From: Gammaproteobacteria bacterium
Lineage (GTDB): Bacteria > Pseudomonadota > Gammaproteobacteria > UBA6429 > Thiohalophilaceae
NCBI GenBank assembly: GCA_030594815.1
Contig: JAUVEN010000007.1
Location: 1-45,874 of the forward strand
Direction: 5' to 3'
DNA: 45,874 bases
This document shows positions 7,720 to 18,442 of this stretch, one piece after another. Under the pieces are notes generated by a model. The model was not told the origin of the DNA. It did not search any database and saw only the letters and a program-made list of their open reading frames with translations. Position 1 is the first letter of the stretch, and the number at the start of each line of letters is the position of its first letter. Both the position numbers and the translations under genes were made by a program.

Positions 7720-8955
7720 ATGACTGAAAAGAAACTCACTGCCGAAGAACTCAAACAAGCGGCTCTTCACTATCATGCCCGGCCTGTTGCAGGAAAAACC
7801 GCAACCGCATTAACTAAACCTTGTGATACTCAGGAAGATCTCAGTCTTGCCTACACTCCCGGAGTTGCCGCACCTGTTCGTGCAATAGCAGAAGATCCTG
7901 AAGCCGCTTATCAATATACCAATAAAGGTAACCTTGTTGCTGTTATCACCGATGGTTCCGCCGTTTTAGGTCTGGGTAATGTGGGTGCACTTGCCGGTAA
8001 ACCCGTTATGGAAGGTAAGGCAGTCTTATTCAAAAAATTTGCAAACATTGATGTGATGGATATAGAAGTCGATGCCGATTCAGTCGAAGACTTTGTAAAA
8101 ACAGTGAAAAATATTTCTCCAACTTTTGGTGGTATTAATTTAGAAGATATTGCTGCACCGAGATGTTTCGAAATTGAAAAAGCGCTTATAGAAGAACTTA
8201 ATATTCCGGTCTTTCATGATGACCAACATGGTACTGCCATTATCATTGCTGCCGGGTTATTAAATGCACTCGAAATTACCGGCCGTGAAATTGAAAAAGC
8301 ACACATCGTTTGTTTAGGGGCAGGAGCAGCAGGTATTGCTGCAATGCGTATGCTAAAAAGTTTAGGAGCTCGAAAAATTTATCTCGTTGATCGGAAAGGT
8401 GTTGTTTATAACGGCCGTGAAGAAGTAAATAAATATAAACAGGAATTTTCTCGAGAATCATCACGCCGAACCTTAACAGATGCAATGAACGGCGCAGATG
8501 TGTTCATCGGCGTATCAGGTCCTAACCTTTTAAAACCTGAAATGCTGGAAACAATGGCAGCAAAGCCGATTGTTTTTGCTTTATCAAATCCTGATCCAGA
8601 AATTAATCCTGAGTTAGCAATTAAAACACGTGACGATATTATTTTAGCAACAGGCCGCAGTGACTATCCTAACCAGGTAAATAATGTTTTAGGTTTCCCT
8701 TTTATTTTTCGCGGTGCATTAGATGTAAGAGCAACCTGCATAAATACTGAAATGCAAATTGCTGCTGTTAAAGCCCTTGCTGCTTTAACAAAAGAAGCTG
8801 TACCTCAAAGTGTACTAGATGCTTATGGCGTTGATAAACTTGAGTTTGGCAAAGATTATATTATCCCCAAACCCTTTGACTCACGTTTACAGGACTTTGT
8901 GCCCAAAGCTGTTGCGGAAGCGGCTATTGATACAGGTGTTGCTAAAGATCGTTAA
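7720..8955 (+). CDS. maeB: NAD(P)-dependent malic enzyme, short form
   Basis: Oxidative decarboxylation of malate to pyruvate, linking the TCA cycle with C3 metabolism and NAD(P)H supply. With ATG at 7720, preceded by AAAGGA six bases upstream, it has 411 residues. This is the short form without the C-terminal phosphotransacetylase-like domain of E. coli MaeB. Seen are [19 protein letters not shown], the malic-enzyme N domain with [20 protein letters not shown], the metal-site segment [34 protein letters not shown], and the Rossmann loop [15 protein letters not shown]. The TTG at 7714 overlaps the ribosome site and was rejected as start. It is convergent with the next gene across an inverted repeat. 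Confidence 0.92.
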   Translation: MTEKKLTAEELKQAALHYHARPVAGKTATALTKPCDTQEDLSLAYTPGVAAPVRAIAEDPEAAYQYTNKGNLVAVITDGSAVLGLGNVGALAGKPVMEGKAVLFKKFANIDVMDIEVDADSVEDFVKTVKNISPTFGGINLEDIAAPRCFEIEKALIEELNIPVFHDDQHGTAIIIAAGLLNALEITGREIEKAHIVCLGAGAAGIAAMRMLKSLGARKIYLVDRKGVVYNGREEVNKYKQEFSRESSRRTLTDAMNGADVFIGVSGPNLLKPEMLETMAAKPIVFALSNPDPEINPELAIKTRDDIILATGRSDYPNQVNNVLGFPFIFRGALDVRATCINTEMQIAAVKALAALTKEAVPQSVLDAYGVDKLEFGKDYIIPKPFDSRLQDFVPKAVAEAAIDTGVAKDR

Positions 8956-8970
8956 AAGTCTAAAAAAAAT

Positions 8971-9145
8971 TAGCCACCAAGGGCACGAAGAACGCCAAGA
9001 AAAGAATTTTATAAGTTTTATCGTTACTCCATCCACGAGGAAGACGAAGCTTGCCAAGTATATGATATTAAAAACCCCGAGCCCCCAATGTCCCCGTGGT
9101 TTATTTTCTATTTATCCTTTGTGTTCTTCGTGCCCTTGGTGGCTA
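8971..9145. repeat. Inverted-repeat element A1 (9-nt-unit arms)
   Basis: A perfect 23-bp terminal inverted repeat, 8971-8993 against 9123-9145, with arms of the type CCACCAAGGGCACGAAGAAC. The match continues imperfectly inward. The arms step in 9-nt units (GGCACGAAG, AACGCCAAG). The AT-rich core of about 130 bp holds no gene. The element fills the gap between the convergent genes maeB and 9158-9760. Confidence 0.85.
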
Positions 9146-9157
9146 TATTTTCAAGCT

Positions 9158-9760
9158 TTATTCAGAACTATTTAACAACAACTCAACTTCGCTTATATCC
9201 GCTCGTCTCATTACTTTGCCATCAACCGGACTTAAAGGAATTTGTTTTTGCTTAGGTAAAAACACGGTCAGTTCAACACGAGCTTCATCTACAATAAATT
9301 CATATGTTGAATAATTTTGAAACTGATCAATGCCTGTTCTCAAACGCCGCTCACCCAGTTCATGGGGTATTTTTTTATTTTGTAAATAAAAACCGACGCT
9401 TTCCACTGTTTCTGCAAAAAGATGGATACGTATTACAGAATGCTCATCAGCGGTGCCACTTAAAACGCTACCGACTAATCTCGGGTGAAAGTCGTTTAGA
9501 AAATGCATCGCTTCTATGGAAACCTGACGTAAATGTTGTAAATTTTCAGGCTGGCTACTTGCACGAAACAATCGCTGATATTCTACTAAAGCAGATTCTA
9601 TTTCAGAATTACTTGGTAAACTTTTTGTATCAGCCGCCCCAAGCTGTTGCGCTGCTTTTTGTTTTGCTGATTGAAAATTACGAGTGCCACTATCCAGTAA
9701 TATTTGTGCGGCTCGCTGCGCCAAATGTTGGCGCATATGATCATGATCACGTTGCGACAT
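9158..9760 (-). CDS. Conserved hypothetical protein, nucleotidyltransferase-like
   Basis: A 200-residue cytoplasmic protein with no signal peptide. The N-terminal 80 residues are helical (MSQRDHDHMRQHLAQRAAQILLD...). The middle segment PRLVGSVLSGTADEHSVIRIHLFAE (about residues 93-117) resembles the start of a nucleotidyltransferase fold, in which a GS motif precedes an acidic strand. Proteins of this type occur next to ponA in other Gammaproteobacteria, including the P. aeruginosa PA5047 region as I recall it. The full GSxxxGxxxDxD triad is not evident because the expected acidic pair is replaced (RIHLF), so catalysis is doubtful. It lies 31 bp downstream of ponA on the same strand and is probably cotranscribed with it. 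Confidence 0.6.
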   Translation of the reverse strand: MSQRDHDHMRQHLAQRAAQILLDSGTRNFQSAKQKAAQQLGAADTKSLPSNSEIESALVEYQRLFRASSQPENLQHLRQVSIEAMHFLNDFHPRLVGSVLSGTADEHSVIRIHLFAETVESVGFYLQNKKIPHELGERRLRTGIDQFQNYSTYEFIVDEARVELTVFLPKQKQIPLSPVDGKVMRRADISEVELLLNSSE

Positions 9761-9791
9761 ACGAGAAAACCTTTTTCAAATTATTGTTCGA

Positions 9792-12440
9792 TTAAAAAAT
9801 ATCTTCTGTTATATCTGCAGGTCTTGCTTCAGTCGTAACATCCGTTTGTTCATTATCAATAAATTCTGTTTGCTCAGTTGGTACCTGATCTGCAAGGAAA
9901 AACTCAAAAATTGCATCTTTCGTTTTTGCGTTTGCCAGCTGCCCAGTCATCGGATCGATTCGAACGGAAACTAACCCTGGTGGCTGCTCAAGCTCTTTTT
10001 CTTCAACACCCGCCAACGCATCACGCATGTAATCTACCCACATCGGTAAAGCAGCTCGCGCACCGGTTTCCCGATCACCCAATGGCCGCGGATTATCAAA
10101 GCCAACCCATGCAATCGTCGCTAAATCCGGGTTAAAACCTGTAAACCAGGCATCGCGTTGATCATTAGTTGTTCCCGTTTTTCCCGCTAAATCTTTGCGT
10201 CCAATAACCAGGGCTCGACGACCCGTTCCAAAACGAATGACATCTCTCATCATCGTGTTAATCAAAAATGCCGTTTGTGACGATAATATCTGTTCTGCTA
10301 ACTTTAATGGCGCGGGTCCCTGGTTAACTTCTAAACGTTCCTGCTCATCCATTAAAGAAAGAAACGATTCACTTAAATCAGGTGGTAACACGGGTAATGC
10401 CGTAGCGACATTTTCATTTTTTTGTTTTTCTTTGTCTTCACCGTCATCTAAAGAAATAGTTTCTTTTCGACAGGCGCGACAAACTTGTGCAGGCTGCGCC
10501 ATGAAAATAATTTTATCTTTTGCACCCACAATATAATCAATCAAATAGGGTTTAACCCGATAACCACCATTAGCAAATACAGCATAACCATTGGCCAGAT
10601 CATAGGGCGTTAATGAACCACTGCCTAAAGCAAGCGACAAATTGCGTGGTAACATCTTGCTGGTAAAACCAAATTGCTTGATATAGCGAATTGCATAACC
10701 AATCCCGATATCTCTCAACAAACGGATCGAAACTAAATTACGAGACTTAATAAGAGCCAAACGTAACCGGGTATCACCATAAAATTTTCCACTGTAATTT
10801 TCAGGACGCCAGGTATCTTCTAAACCCGGCGCATCAAATACCACCGGGGCATCGGCAATAATACTGGCCGCGGTATATCCTTTATCAAGTGCCGCGGTGT
10901 ATATAAAAGGTTTAAAACTTGAACCAGGTTGACGTTGAGCTTGAATAGCTCGATTGAATTTACTGCCTGAATAATAATCAAAACCACCATTAAGTGCTTC
11001 GATTGCTCCGTCTTCCGGAGCTAATGAAACAAGAGCGCCACCGACTGTTGGTTTTTGTGCTAACCAGCTGCATCCCGGTTTTGCTGAAGGAACCGTATAA
11101 ATAATGTCACCTTCTTTTAAACGCTCATGCGCTGAAGTCAGCTTAGCCTCGACCGCATTGTCATCAACATACGTTCGCGCCCATTCAATATGTTCCCAGG
11201 GTAAGTGTACAACCTTATTTTCAGCGGTATAGGCATACGCTTCTTTGTCATTAACCTGAAAAACAAGTGACGGGATTAGATTGCCAAACGTGGGGATTTT
11301 ATTTAACGCTTTGCGCCAAATAGTGAATTCATCTAATTCCTCAATTTCTGCTTTGGTGACAACTGACTTTTCTTTCGCTGCCTTTTCCGGGGTAGCTTGA
11401 TTTAATACCTTATCAGCAGAGGCTTTGTCGGGGCTTTCTGCTATCGAATTTAAATCAAAGAATCCTAAATGTCCTCGATAGCCATGCCGTCTGTCATAAT
11501 CAAGTAAGGCATTACGTAAAGCATTGTTTGCTGCACGCTGTCGAACCGCGTTTACAGTGGTGTAAACACTATAACCACCTGTGTAAGCAGCAGAACCATA
11601 TCGCGCAACCATTTCAGTTCGCACCATCTCAGCTATATAAGGTGCTTCCAGTTCAATATCCTGCCCATGAACTTTTGCCATATCGGGCGTTGCAAGTGCA
11701 GCCTGATAAACCTCTTCGTCTATATAATCTAAAATTCGCATGCGGCCTAAAACATAATTACGACGAATGAGTGCGCGCTGAGGATTATTAATGGGGTTAT
11801 AACTTGATGGTGCTTTAGGTAAACCTGCCACCATGGCATATTCCGCCACCGTCAATTGATCTATTGCCTTGCCATAATAAACCTGCGTCGCAGCCGAAAA
11901 ACCGTATGCACGTTTGCCCAGATAAATCTTATTCAGGTACAGAGCAAGGATTTCTTCTTTGCTTAAAAAGCCTTCTATTTTGAAAGCGAGGAAAATCTCA
12001 TTCAATTTACGCAAATATGTCTTTTCACGACTGAGGAAAAAATTCCTTGCTACCTGCATCGTAATCGTACTGCCGCCCTGCCCTTTTTTGCCAGTACGAA
12101 TTAAATGAACGACCGCACGTAAAATCCCCTGATAATCCACGCCGGGATGTTCAAAAAAGCGATCATCTTCCGCGGCTAAAACCGCATTTATTAGATGTTT
12201 AGGAAACTCTTCATATTTAAGAGGGGTACGCTTCATCTCGCCAAACTCGGCGATCAATTCCCCACTTTTGGCGTAAACACGTAAAGGAACCTGTAACTGC
12301 ACGTCCCTTAGCGTTTCTATTCCGGGTAATCGAGGTGTGATGTATAAATACGCACCGCCAATAAATAAACCCGCTAATAACCCACCAACCAACACCAAAA
12401 TTCCAAAGATTTTCAGAGACTTCTTATAAATTAACTTCAT
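9792..12440 (-). CDS. mrcA: Penicillin-binding protein 1A (bifunctional peptidoglycan synthase)
   Basis: Class A PBP that polymerises lipid II and cross-links peptidoglycan in the periplasm. The 882 residues carry an N-terminal membrane anchor (about 11-34). The GT51 domain has the catalytic EDDRFFEH at 91-98 and GGSTITMQVARN at 122-133. An OB-like insert follows, with a Lys/Ala/Glu-rich stretch near 333-368. The transpeptidase has SSFK with Ser507 and Lys510, SRN at 566-568 and KTGT at 754-757. Between SRN and KTGT there is a charged low-complexity insertion (660-680) preceded by a CRAC cysteine pair at 654 and 657. Divergent ponA and pilM is a common gammaproteobacterial layout. The gene is often named ponA. 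Confidence 0.95.
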   Translation of the reverse strand: MKLIYKKSLKIFGILVLVGGLLAGLFIGGAYLYITPRLPGIETLRDVQLQVPLRVYAKSGELIAEFGEMKRTPLKYEEFPKHLINAVLAAEDDRFFEHPGVDYQGILRAVVHLIRTGKKGQGGSTITMQVARNFFLSREKTYLRKLNEIFLAFKIEGFLSKEEILALYLNKIYLGKRAYGFSAATQVYYGKAIDQLTVAEYAMVAGLPKAPSSYNPINNPQRALIRRNYVLGRMRILDYIDEEVYQAALATPDMAKVHGQDIELEAPYIAEMVRTEMVARYGSAAYTGGYSVYTTVNAVRQRAANNALRNALLDYDRRHGYRGHLGFFDLNSIAESPDKASADKVLNQATPEKAAKEKSVVTKAEIEELDEFTIWRKALNKIPTFGNLIPSLVFQVNDKEAYAYTAENKVVHLPWEHIEWARTYVDDNAVEAKLTSAHERLKEGDIIYTVPSAKPGCSWLAQKPTVGGALVSLAPEDGAIEALNGGFDYYSGSKFNRAIQAQRQPGSSFKPFIYTAALDKGYTAASIIADAPVVFDAPGLEDTWRPENYSGKFYGDTRLRLALIKSRNLVSIRLLRDIGIGYAIRYIKQFGFTSKMLPRNLSLALGSGSLTPYDLANGYAVFANGGYRVKPYLIDYIVGAKDKIIFMAQPAQVCRACRKETISLDDGEDKEKQKNENVATALPVLPPDLSESFLSLMDEQERLEVNQGPAPLKLAEQILSSQTAFLINTMMRDVIRFGTGRRALVIGRKDLAGKTGTTNDQRDAWFTGFNPDLATIAWVGFDNPRPLGDRETGARAALPMWVDYMRDALAGVEEKELEQPPGLVSVRIDPMTGQLANAKTKDAIFEFFLADQVPTEQTEFIDNEQTDVTTEARPADITEDIF

Positions 12441-12561
12441 ATACCCACACTATATTAAGGTTGTGCGTGAAAATACCGATATATTCACACAAGCGGAAAT
12501 TATATGGGCTCAATGAAAAGCTGTCACGCCTATTTGTGTTTTTTCATTAGATGTCCTATAG

Positions 12562-12589
12562 TTGACTCAACAACCTAAAGTATTATATA
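12562..12589 (+). promoter_or_regulatory. Predicted promoter of the pilMNOPQ operon
   Basis: TTGACT at 12562-12567 and TATATA at 12584-12589 lie 16 bp apart in the ponA/pilM divergent gap (12441-12686). The leader to the pilM ATG would be about 90 nt. No other structured element was seen in that gap. Confidence 0.55.
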
Positions 12590-12677
12590 AATAACAACTG
12601 TAAGCACATGCAAAATAAAGAAAAAAGCATGCAACTTAAGAAACAGCTTTAACAATTAAGAAAAAAGAAAGCATTGA

Positions 12678-13756
<1,079 letters not shown>

Positions 13757-13757
<1 letters not shown>

Positions 13758-14323
13758 TGGCACATATTAATTTACTCCCATGGCGTGAAGAACGACGCAA
13801 AGAACAACTTCGTCAATTCCTCACCATGCTTGGTTTATCTGTTGTTCTTATGCTGCTGGTTATTTTGGCGGTACATTTACAATATAGCCGCATGATAAGT
13901 GCTCAGGCAGCACGTAATAGTTTCATGAAAAATGAAATTACCGCGGTAGAAAAACAAATTCGCGAAATCAATGCTCTGGCAAAAGAAAAGAAGCGCCTGC
14001 TGGCTCGTATGGAAGTAATCCAGCAATTACAGCGCAACCGTCCAGGCATTGTTCACCTATTTGAAGAAATGGTGAAAGTGATTCCTGAGGGTGCACATAT
14101 TAAAAGCCTTACGCAGAAAGGTAAGAGTTTGACGATTAATGGTATAGCCCAGTCTAATGCCCGAGTTTCCGCTTATATGAGAAATATAGATGGCTCTGAC
14201 TGGTTAACTAAACCCATGCTTAATATTATTCAGAAAAAAGGCCAAAAGAAAAAGAGCGATGGCCGTGACTTTATATTACGCGCTGAACAATTAGCACAAC
14301 CTAAAAAAGAGACTAAAAAATAG
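13757..14323 (+). CDS. pilN: Type IV pilus assembly protein PilN
   Basis: Bitopic inner-membrane protein of the pilus alignment complex. The first 16 residues contain the family signature INLLPWREERRKEQ, the cytoplasmic peptide bound by PilM. One transmembrane helix follows at about residues 22-44, then a periplasmic coiled coil (about 55-95) and a ferredoxin-like C-terminal domain. Total length is 188 residues, normal for PilN. The gene overlaps pilM by one base, and pilO follows after a 9-bp gap. Confidence 0.94.
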
Positions 14324-14332
14324 ACACTTATT

Positions 14333-14956
14333 ATGGCTGACTTTGATATTAATGATTTAGATCTTAGTAATATTGGTTCCTGGCCTGTGGCAATCAAGGG
14401 CATACTTATTGCTGTTGTTTCTGTCGGTGTTCTGGCACTTGGTTACTTTGTTGATATTCAGGCACAACAAGAAGATCTTGATCGCATCACCATAGAAGAA
14501 AAGCGTTTAAAAGAAGATTTTGAAATAAAACAGGCTAAAGCCGCAAATCTTGATGCCTATAAAGCGCAAATGGTTGAAATGGAAGATTCATTTGGTGCCA
14601 TGATTCGCCAATTGCCAAGTAAAACTGAAGTTGAGGATTTACTGGTTGATATCTCACAAACGGGGCTTGCCAGTGGTATAGAGTTTCAATTATTCAAACC
14701 TTTAAAAGAAAAGCACATTGAATTTTACGCCGAATTACCAATCACTCTAAAAATGACCGGAACTTATCATCAGTTTGGTGAATTTGTTAGTGGCATTGCT
14801 GCTTTACCCCGTATTGTAACCTTGGAAAATATTTCTATAAAAGGTGGCAAGAAAGGTGATTTAACCATGGATGTTACTGCAAAAACCTACCGCTACCTTG
14901 ATGAAAGTGAAGTTTCAGGGAAGCGCAAGAAACGTAAAAAGCGCAAGAAAAGATAA
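14333..14956 (+). CDS. pilO: Type IV pilus assembly protein PilO
   Basis: Inner-membrane partner of PilN that forms heterodimers and contacts PilP. The 207 residues comprise a short cytoplasmic tail (MADFDINDLDLSNIGSWP), one membrane helix (about 19-41), a coiled coil (about 43-75) and a periplasmic ferredoxin-like domain (SKTEVEDLLVDIS... GTYHQFGEFVSGIAALPRIV). An unusual feature is the extreme C-terminus, a run of about eleven Lys/Arg residues in KRK repeats encoded by near-tandem AAGCGCAAGAAA units (14917-14953). The rest of the protein is ordinary for the family, so the tail is an extension rather than a frameshift into noncoding DNA. Confidence 0.93.
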   Translation: MADFDINDLDLSNIGSWPVAIKGILIAVVSVGVLALGYFVDIQAQQEDLDRITIEEKRLKEDFEIKQAKAANLDAYKAQMVEMEDSFGAMIRQLPSKTEVEDLLVDISQTGLASGIEFQLFKPLKEKHIEFYAELPITLKMTGTYHQFGEFVSGIAALPRIVTLENISIKGGKKGDLTMDVTAKTYRYLDESEVSGKRKKRKKRKKR

Positions 14957-15015
14957 TTTTATTAGTTAGCTAAAACAAATTTTAATAGAAAATATTGAAG
15001 CAAGGCATAAATAAT

Positions 15016-15582
15016 ATGGCGAATGAGATTAAAACACATTCACAAAAATCAACACCTGCAATGACTGCTACCGTCAAAGTGTTGTGCTTATGCCTGCCTG
15101 TATTTTTAACTGCATGCAGCAGCGATAATACCAGCGACCTTCAGGAATATGTTGCAAGCATTAAAGCTCGCCCGAAAGGTCGAATTAAGCCGCTGCCTGA
15201 AATTACGCCTTATGAAACATACCTCTATCAAGTTAGTCATTTGCGCGATCCTTTTACACCGTTTATTGCTCAGGAAGAAGCCAGTCTCGAAATTCAGGAT
15301 TCAGGTCTGCACCCTAATTTAAATCGTAAACGTGAAGAACTTGAACAATACAGCCTTGATTCCCTGACTTTTGTTGGCCATATAGAAAAAAATGGCAAAA
15401 CCTGGGCATTAATTACAGCACCTGACAAAGTTATATACAGAGTACTACCCGGTAATCATATGGGTTCAAACTATGGCGAAATTTTAGCTATTACAGAAAC
15501 TTCAATACTACTAAATGAAATCATCCCCAATGGTGTGGGAGGATGGACTGAACGCGAAGCCTCACTTGATTTGAGTGAATAA
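15016..15582 (+). CDS. pilP: Type IV pilus lipoprotein PilP
   Basis: Inner-membrane-anchored lipoprotein that connects PilNO with the secretin PilQ. With ATG at 15016 it has 188 residues. A hydrophobic stretch ends in the lipobox LTAC with the acylated Cys34, followed by a Ser/Asp-rich start to the mature protein. The mature part has a proline-containing linker and the conserved DPFTPF segment, then the beta-sandwich domain (LDSLTFVGHIEKNGKTWALI). A TTG seven codons upstream (14995) is less likely because AAGG at 15002-15005 fits the ATG. It is the fourth gene of pilMNOPQ. Confidence 0.92.
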   Translation: MANEIKTHSQKSTPAMTATVKVLCLCLPVFLTACSSDNTSDLQEYVASIKARPKGRIKPLPEITPYETYLYQVSHLRDPFTPFIAQEEASLEIQDSGLHPNLNRKREELEQYSLDSLTFVGHIEKNGKTWALITAPDKVIYRVLPGNHMGSNYGEILAITETSILLNEIIPNGVGGWTEREASLDLSE

Positions 15583-15601
15583 TTCGTGACGGAGATGCAC
15601 C

Positions 15602-17713
15602 ATGAAAAACATCACATATAATTCTTATTATCATATTCGTAAGCAATACCTGGCCGTTTTTGTTAGCTCTTGCTTACTAATCTTTACAGCGATGTCTTCA
15701 CAGGCTATTGCTGAAGATAATGCGATTACTGAAATTAATTACTCATCGTTACCTGGTGATCAAGTTCAAATCAGAATGTCGCTGGAAGGTTTAGCAACCG
15801 AGCCCGGTAGCTTTACAATTGATAGTCCAGCACGCATTGCTTTTGATTTTCCAAACACAAAAATAAAACTTCCAAATCGTACTCAAAGCATTGGAATTGG
15901 TGTTGCCCGTAGTATTAGCACTGTAGAGGCAGGGGGTCGAACTCGTGTTGTATTAAATTTATCCCGTTTAGTCTCATACACTACTATCGTTGATGGAAAC
16001 GATGTAGTAGTTACTCTAGGTGGCTCACCTTCTACGACTCTGGCAGCTAAATCGTCTAACGTAGTGGGTTTGTCAACATCAACTGGTGACACAAATATCA
16101 AAAATATTGATTTTCGTCGCGGTGAAAAGGGTGAAGGACGTATTATTATTGACCTTGCAGATCCCAATACACCAATTGACCTGAAGACTCGAGGTGAACA
16201 AATCACGGTTACGATCGCAAACAGTAGTATTTCAAACGAATTAGAACGCCGCCTTGATGTTATTGATTTTGGTACACCAGTAAAAACAATAGATGCATTT
16301 AACCAAAATGGTAATGTTAAAATTGTTATTACAGGTATAGGCGAGTTTGAACAAATTGCTTACCAGGCTGATAATTCTTTTACCGTTGATGTAAAGCCTA
16401 TCGTAGAAGAAAGTGCCGCAGAAAAACTAAAGAAAAAATTTGCCTTTAAAGGCGAACGCTTGTCGCTTAACTTTCAAAGCATCGAAGTACGTGCCGTATT
16501 ACAGCTTATTGCAGACTTCACCGATCTAAATCTGATTGTTAGTGATACAGTGAAAGGGGATGTAACCCTGCGCTTGAAGAATGTGCCCTGGGATCAAGCC
16601 CTCGACATTATTTTACGCAGTAAAGGTTTGGCAATGGTCAAAGATGGTAATGTAATATCTGTTGCTCCTGCAGAAGAAGTTGCGGCAAGAGCCAAGCTGG
16701 ACCAAACTATCGAAGCACAGGCACCCTTGATCAGTGAAAGCATTCAAATCAATTATGCTAAGGCCAGTGACTTTACTAAATTACTTAAAACCAAAGATAA
16801 TTCACTGTTATCAGAACGAGGCAGTGTAAGTGTCGATGAACGTACTAATCGGCTACTCATCCGTGATACGGTAAAAAATGTTGATGCAATTACGGCTTTA
16901 GTACAACAGCTCGACATTCCTGTAAGACAGGTATTAATTGAATCACGTATTGTTTTAGCAACCAATGATTTTAGTAAGGAGCTAGGAGTGCGCTTTGGTG
17001 TATCCAATGTCAACTCTACTGTATCTGGCACAAATACTGATACAGTAGCTATTTCAGGCACCTCAACTGCAGCTGAAGCTGCCAGGTTAGGAGGTACACC
17101 TACACAACCAAGTAGATACAACGTAAATCTTCCTGTTACATCTCTTGCTGCATCAGCGGGTTCAATAGGTCTGGCTTTAGCAAGACTTCCTTTTGGAACA
17201 CTCATAGATCTTGAACTTTCTGCAGCTCAAACAGAAGGACGTTCAGAAACAATTTCAAGTCCGCGTGTTATTACCTCTGATCAATCAAAAGCAGTAATTG
17301 AAACAGGTACTGAAATACCGTACGCAGAAGCTTCATCAAGTGGTGCGGCAACCGTATCATTTAAAAAGGCTGTCCTTAGTCTTGAAGTAACACCACAAAT
17401 AACACCTGATGATAGAATAATCATGGATTTGGTTGTGAGTAAAGATAGTCCTGACTTTGCTAATTTGACACCTGCAGGTCCTCCAATCAAAACTCAATCC
17501 GTTCAAACAAATGTATTGGTAGATAACGGTGAAACCATTGTACTTGGTGGCGTATATGAACAAACGAAAGCGAATAGTACGCAACGTGTCCCATTTTTTG
17601 GTGACTTACCATTAGTAGGATTTTTATTCCGCAGTAACTTTGAACAGAATAATAAATCTGAGCTACTCATTTTCATAACGCCTAAGCTATTAAAAGATCA
17701 GGCAAAACTGTAA
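15602..17713 (+). CDS. pilQ: Type IV pilus secretin PilQ
   Basis: Outer-membrane gated channel through which the pilus emerges. The 703 residues show a long signal peptide (cleavage probably after SSQAIA) and two AMIN domains that bind peptidoglycan (about 40-145 and 165-270). An STN/N0 domain follows (GERLSLNFQSIEVRAVLQLIADF, near 284-306), then the N1 domain and the secretin beta-domain. The family C-terminus VPFFGDLPLVGFLFRSN...SELLIFITPKLL is intact. The Ser/Thr-rich TVSGTNTDTVAISGTSTAAEAA stretch sits where PilQ gates vary. It ends the pil operon and is followed by a hairpin terminator. Confidence 0.96.
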   Translation: MKNITYNSYYHIRKQYLAVFVSSCLLIFTAMSSQAIAEDNAITEINYSSLPGDQVQIRMSLEGLATEPGSFTIDSPARIAFDFPNTKIKLPNRTQSIGIGVARSISTVEAGGRTRVVLNLSRLVSYTTIVDGNDVVVTLGGSPSTTLAAKSSNVVGLSTSTGDTNIKNIDFRRGEKGEGRIIIDLADPNTPIDLKTRGEQITVTIANSSISNELERRLDVIDFGTPVKTIDAFNQNGNVKIVITGIGEFEQIAYQADNSFTVDVKPIVEESAAEKLKKKFAFKGERLSLNFQSIEVRAVLQLIADFTDLNLIVSDTVKGDVTLRLKNVPWDQALDIILRSKGLAMVKDGNVISVAPAEEVAARAKLDQTIEAQAPLISESIQINYAKASDFTKLLKTKDNSLLSERGSVSVDERTNRLLIRDTVKNVDAITALVQQLDIPVRQVLIESRIVLATNDFSKELGVRFGVSNVNSTVSGTNTDTVAISGTSTAAEAARLGGTPTQPSRYNVNLPVTSLAASAGSIGLALARLPFGTLIDLELSAAQTEGRSETISSPRVITSDQSKAVIETGTEIPYAEASSSGAATVSFKKAVLSLEVTPQITPDDRIIMDLVVSKDSPDFANLTPAGPPIKTQSVQTNVLVDNGETIVLGGVYEQTKANSTQRVPFFGDLPLVGFLFRSNFEQNNKSELLIFITPKLLKDQAKL

Positions 17714-17735
17714 ATTTATACTACTAAATTTATTG

Positions 17736-17770
17736 ATAGGAGGTATGTCTTGAACATACCTTCCTATTTT
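17736..17770 (+). terminator. Intrinsic terminator of the pil operon
   Basis: ATAGGAGGTATGT (17736-17748) pairs with ACATACCTTCCTAT (17754-17767, one bulged base) across a 5-nt loop and leads into a short T run. Confidence 0.75.
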
Positions 17771-17818
17771 CGTAACAAACTCTGAACGCCATCTTCCAGC
17801 ATAAAAAATAAAAGCATA

Positions 17819-18337
17819 ATGGCAAAAAATAAAAATATATTTCTTATCGGCTTAATGGGCGCAGGTAAAACAACCATTGGACGTCAAATTGCCAGTGAGC
17901 TCTCATTAGAATTCTTCGATAGTGATCATGAGATTGAAGACCGTACCGGTGTCACAATCACTCATATTTTTGATATAGAAGGCGAAAATGGGTTTCGTAA
18001 ACGAGAAACAGCCATGCTGGATGAGTTGACCGAACAAAAAGGCATCGTTTTAGCAACCGGTGGTGGTGCTATTTTAAAACCTGAAAACCGCCAATTCCTC
18101 ATGTCCCGCGGCACAACTATCTACCTCTATGCCAATATTGATACTCTGCTTGAACGAACGTCTAAAGATCGTAATCGACCTCTTCTGCAAACCGAAGATC
18201 CTCAGGCTAAATTAGAAGAATTATTAGAGATCCGGGATCCTCTTTACCGGGAAACAGCTGACATTATTATTGATACAGGTAAAGATAGTGTACGTTTAGC
18301 GTTAAAAGAAATATTAAAAAAACTTCAGGAATTTTGA
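17819..18337 (+). CDS. aroK: Shikimate kinase
   Basis: Phosphorylates shikimate at O3 in aromatic amino-acid synthesis. The 172 residues contain the P-loop GLMGAGKT at 11-18, the shikimate-binding FFDSDHEIEDRTG segment, FRKRE, the GGG motif (LATGGGAIL), and the lid arginine region (RTSKDRNRPLL). The length matches E. coli AroK (173). The pil operon terminator lies upstream. The 105-bp gap to aroB contains a TATAAT (18389-18394) without a clear -35, so aroB may also have its own start. Confidence 0.96.
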   Translation: MAKNKNIFLIGLMGAGKTTIGRQIASELSLEFFDSDHEIEDRTGVTITHIFDIEGENGFRKRETAMLDELTEQKGIVLATGGGAILKPENRQFLMSRGTTIYLYANIDTLLERTSKDRNRPLLQTEDPQAKLEELLEIRDPLYRETADIIIDTGKDSVRLALKEILKKLQEF

Positions 18338-18442
18338 ACAATCCGCCCTAAACGAAGCAAAGCACTCTGAATTTTCTCTGGTTTCATTTATAATCATATT
18401 TGATTAACACTCTTAAACACCTAATTGAATACGGTACTAAAA

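Noticed and set aside
14917-14956. Frameshift at the end of pilO
   Set aside because: The frame is open to a normal stop and the upstream domain is complete; the Lys/Arg run is a repeat-derived extension.
18389-18394. Isolated TATAAT between aroK and aroB as a promoter
   Set aside because: No -35 better than TCTGAA at the right distance, so it is mentioned only as a possibility.
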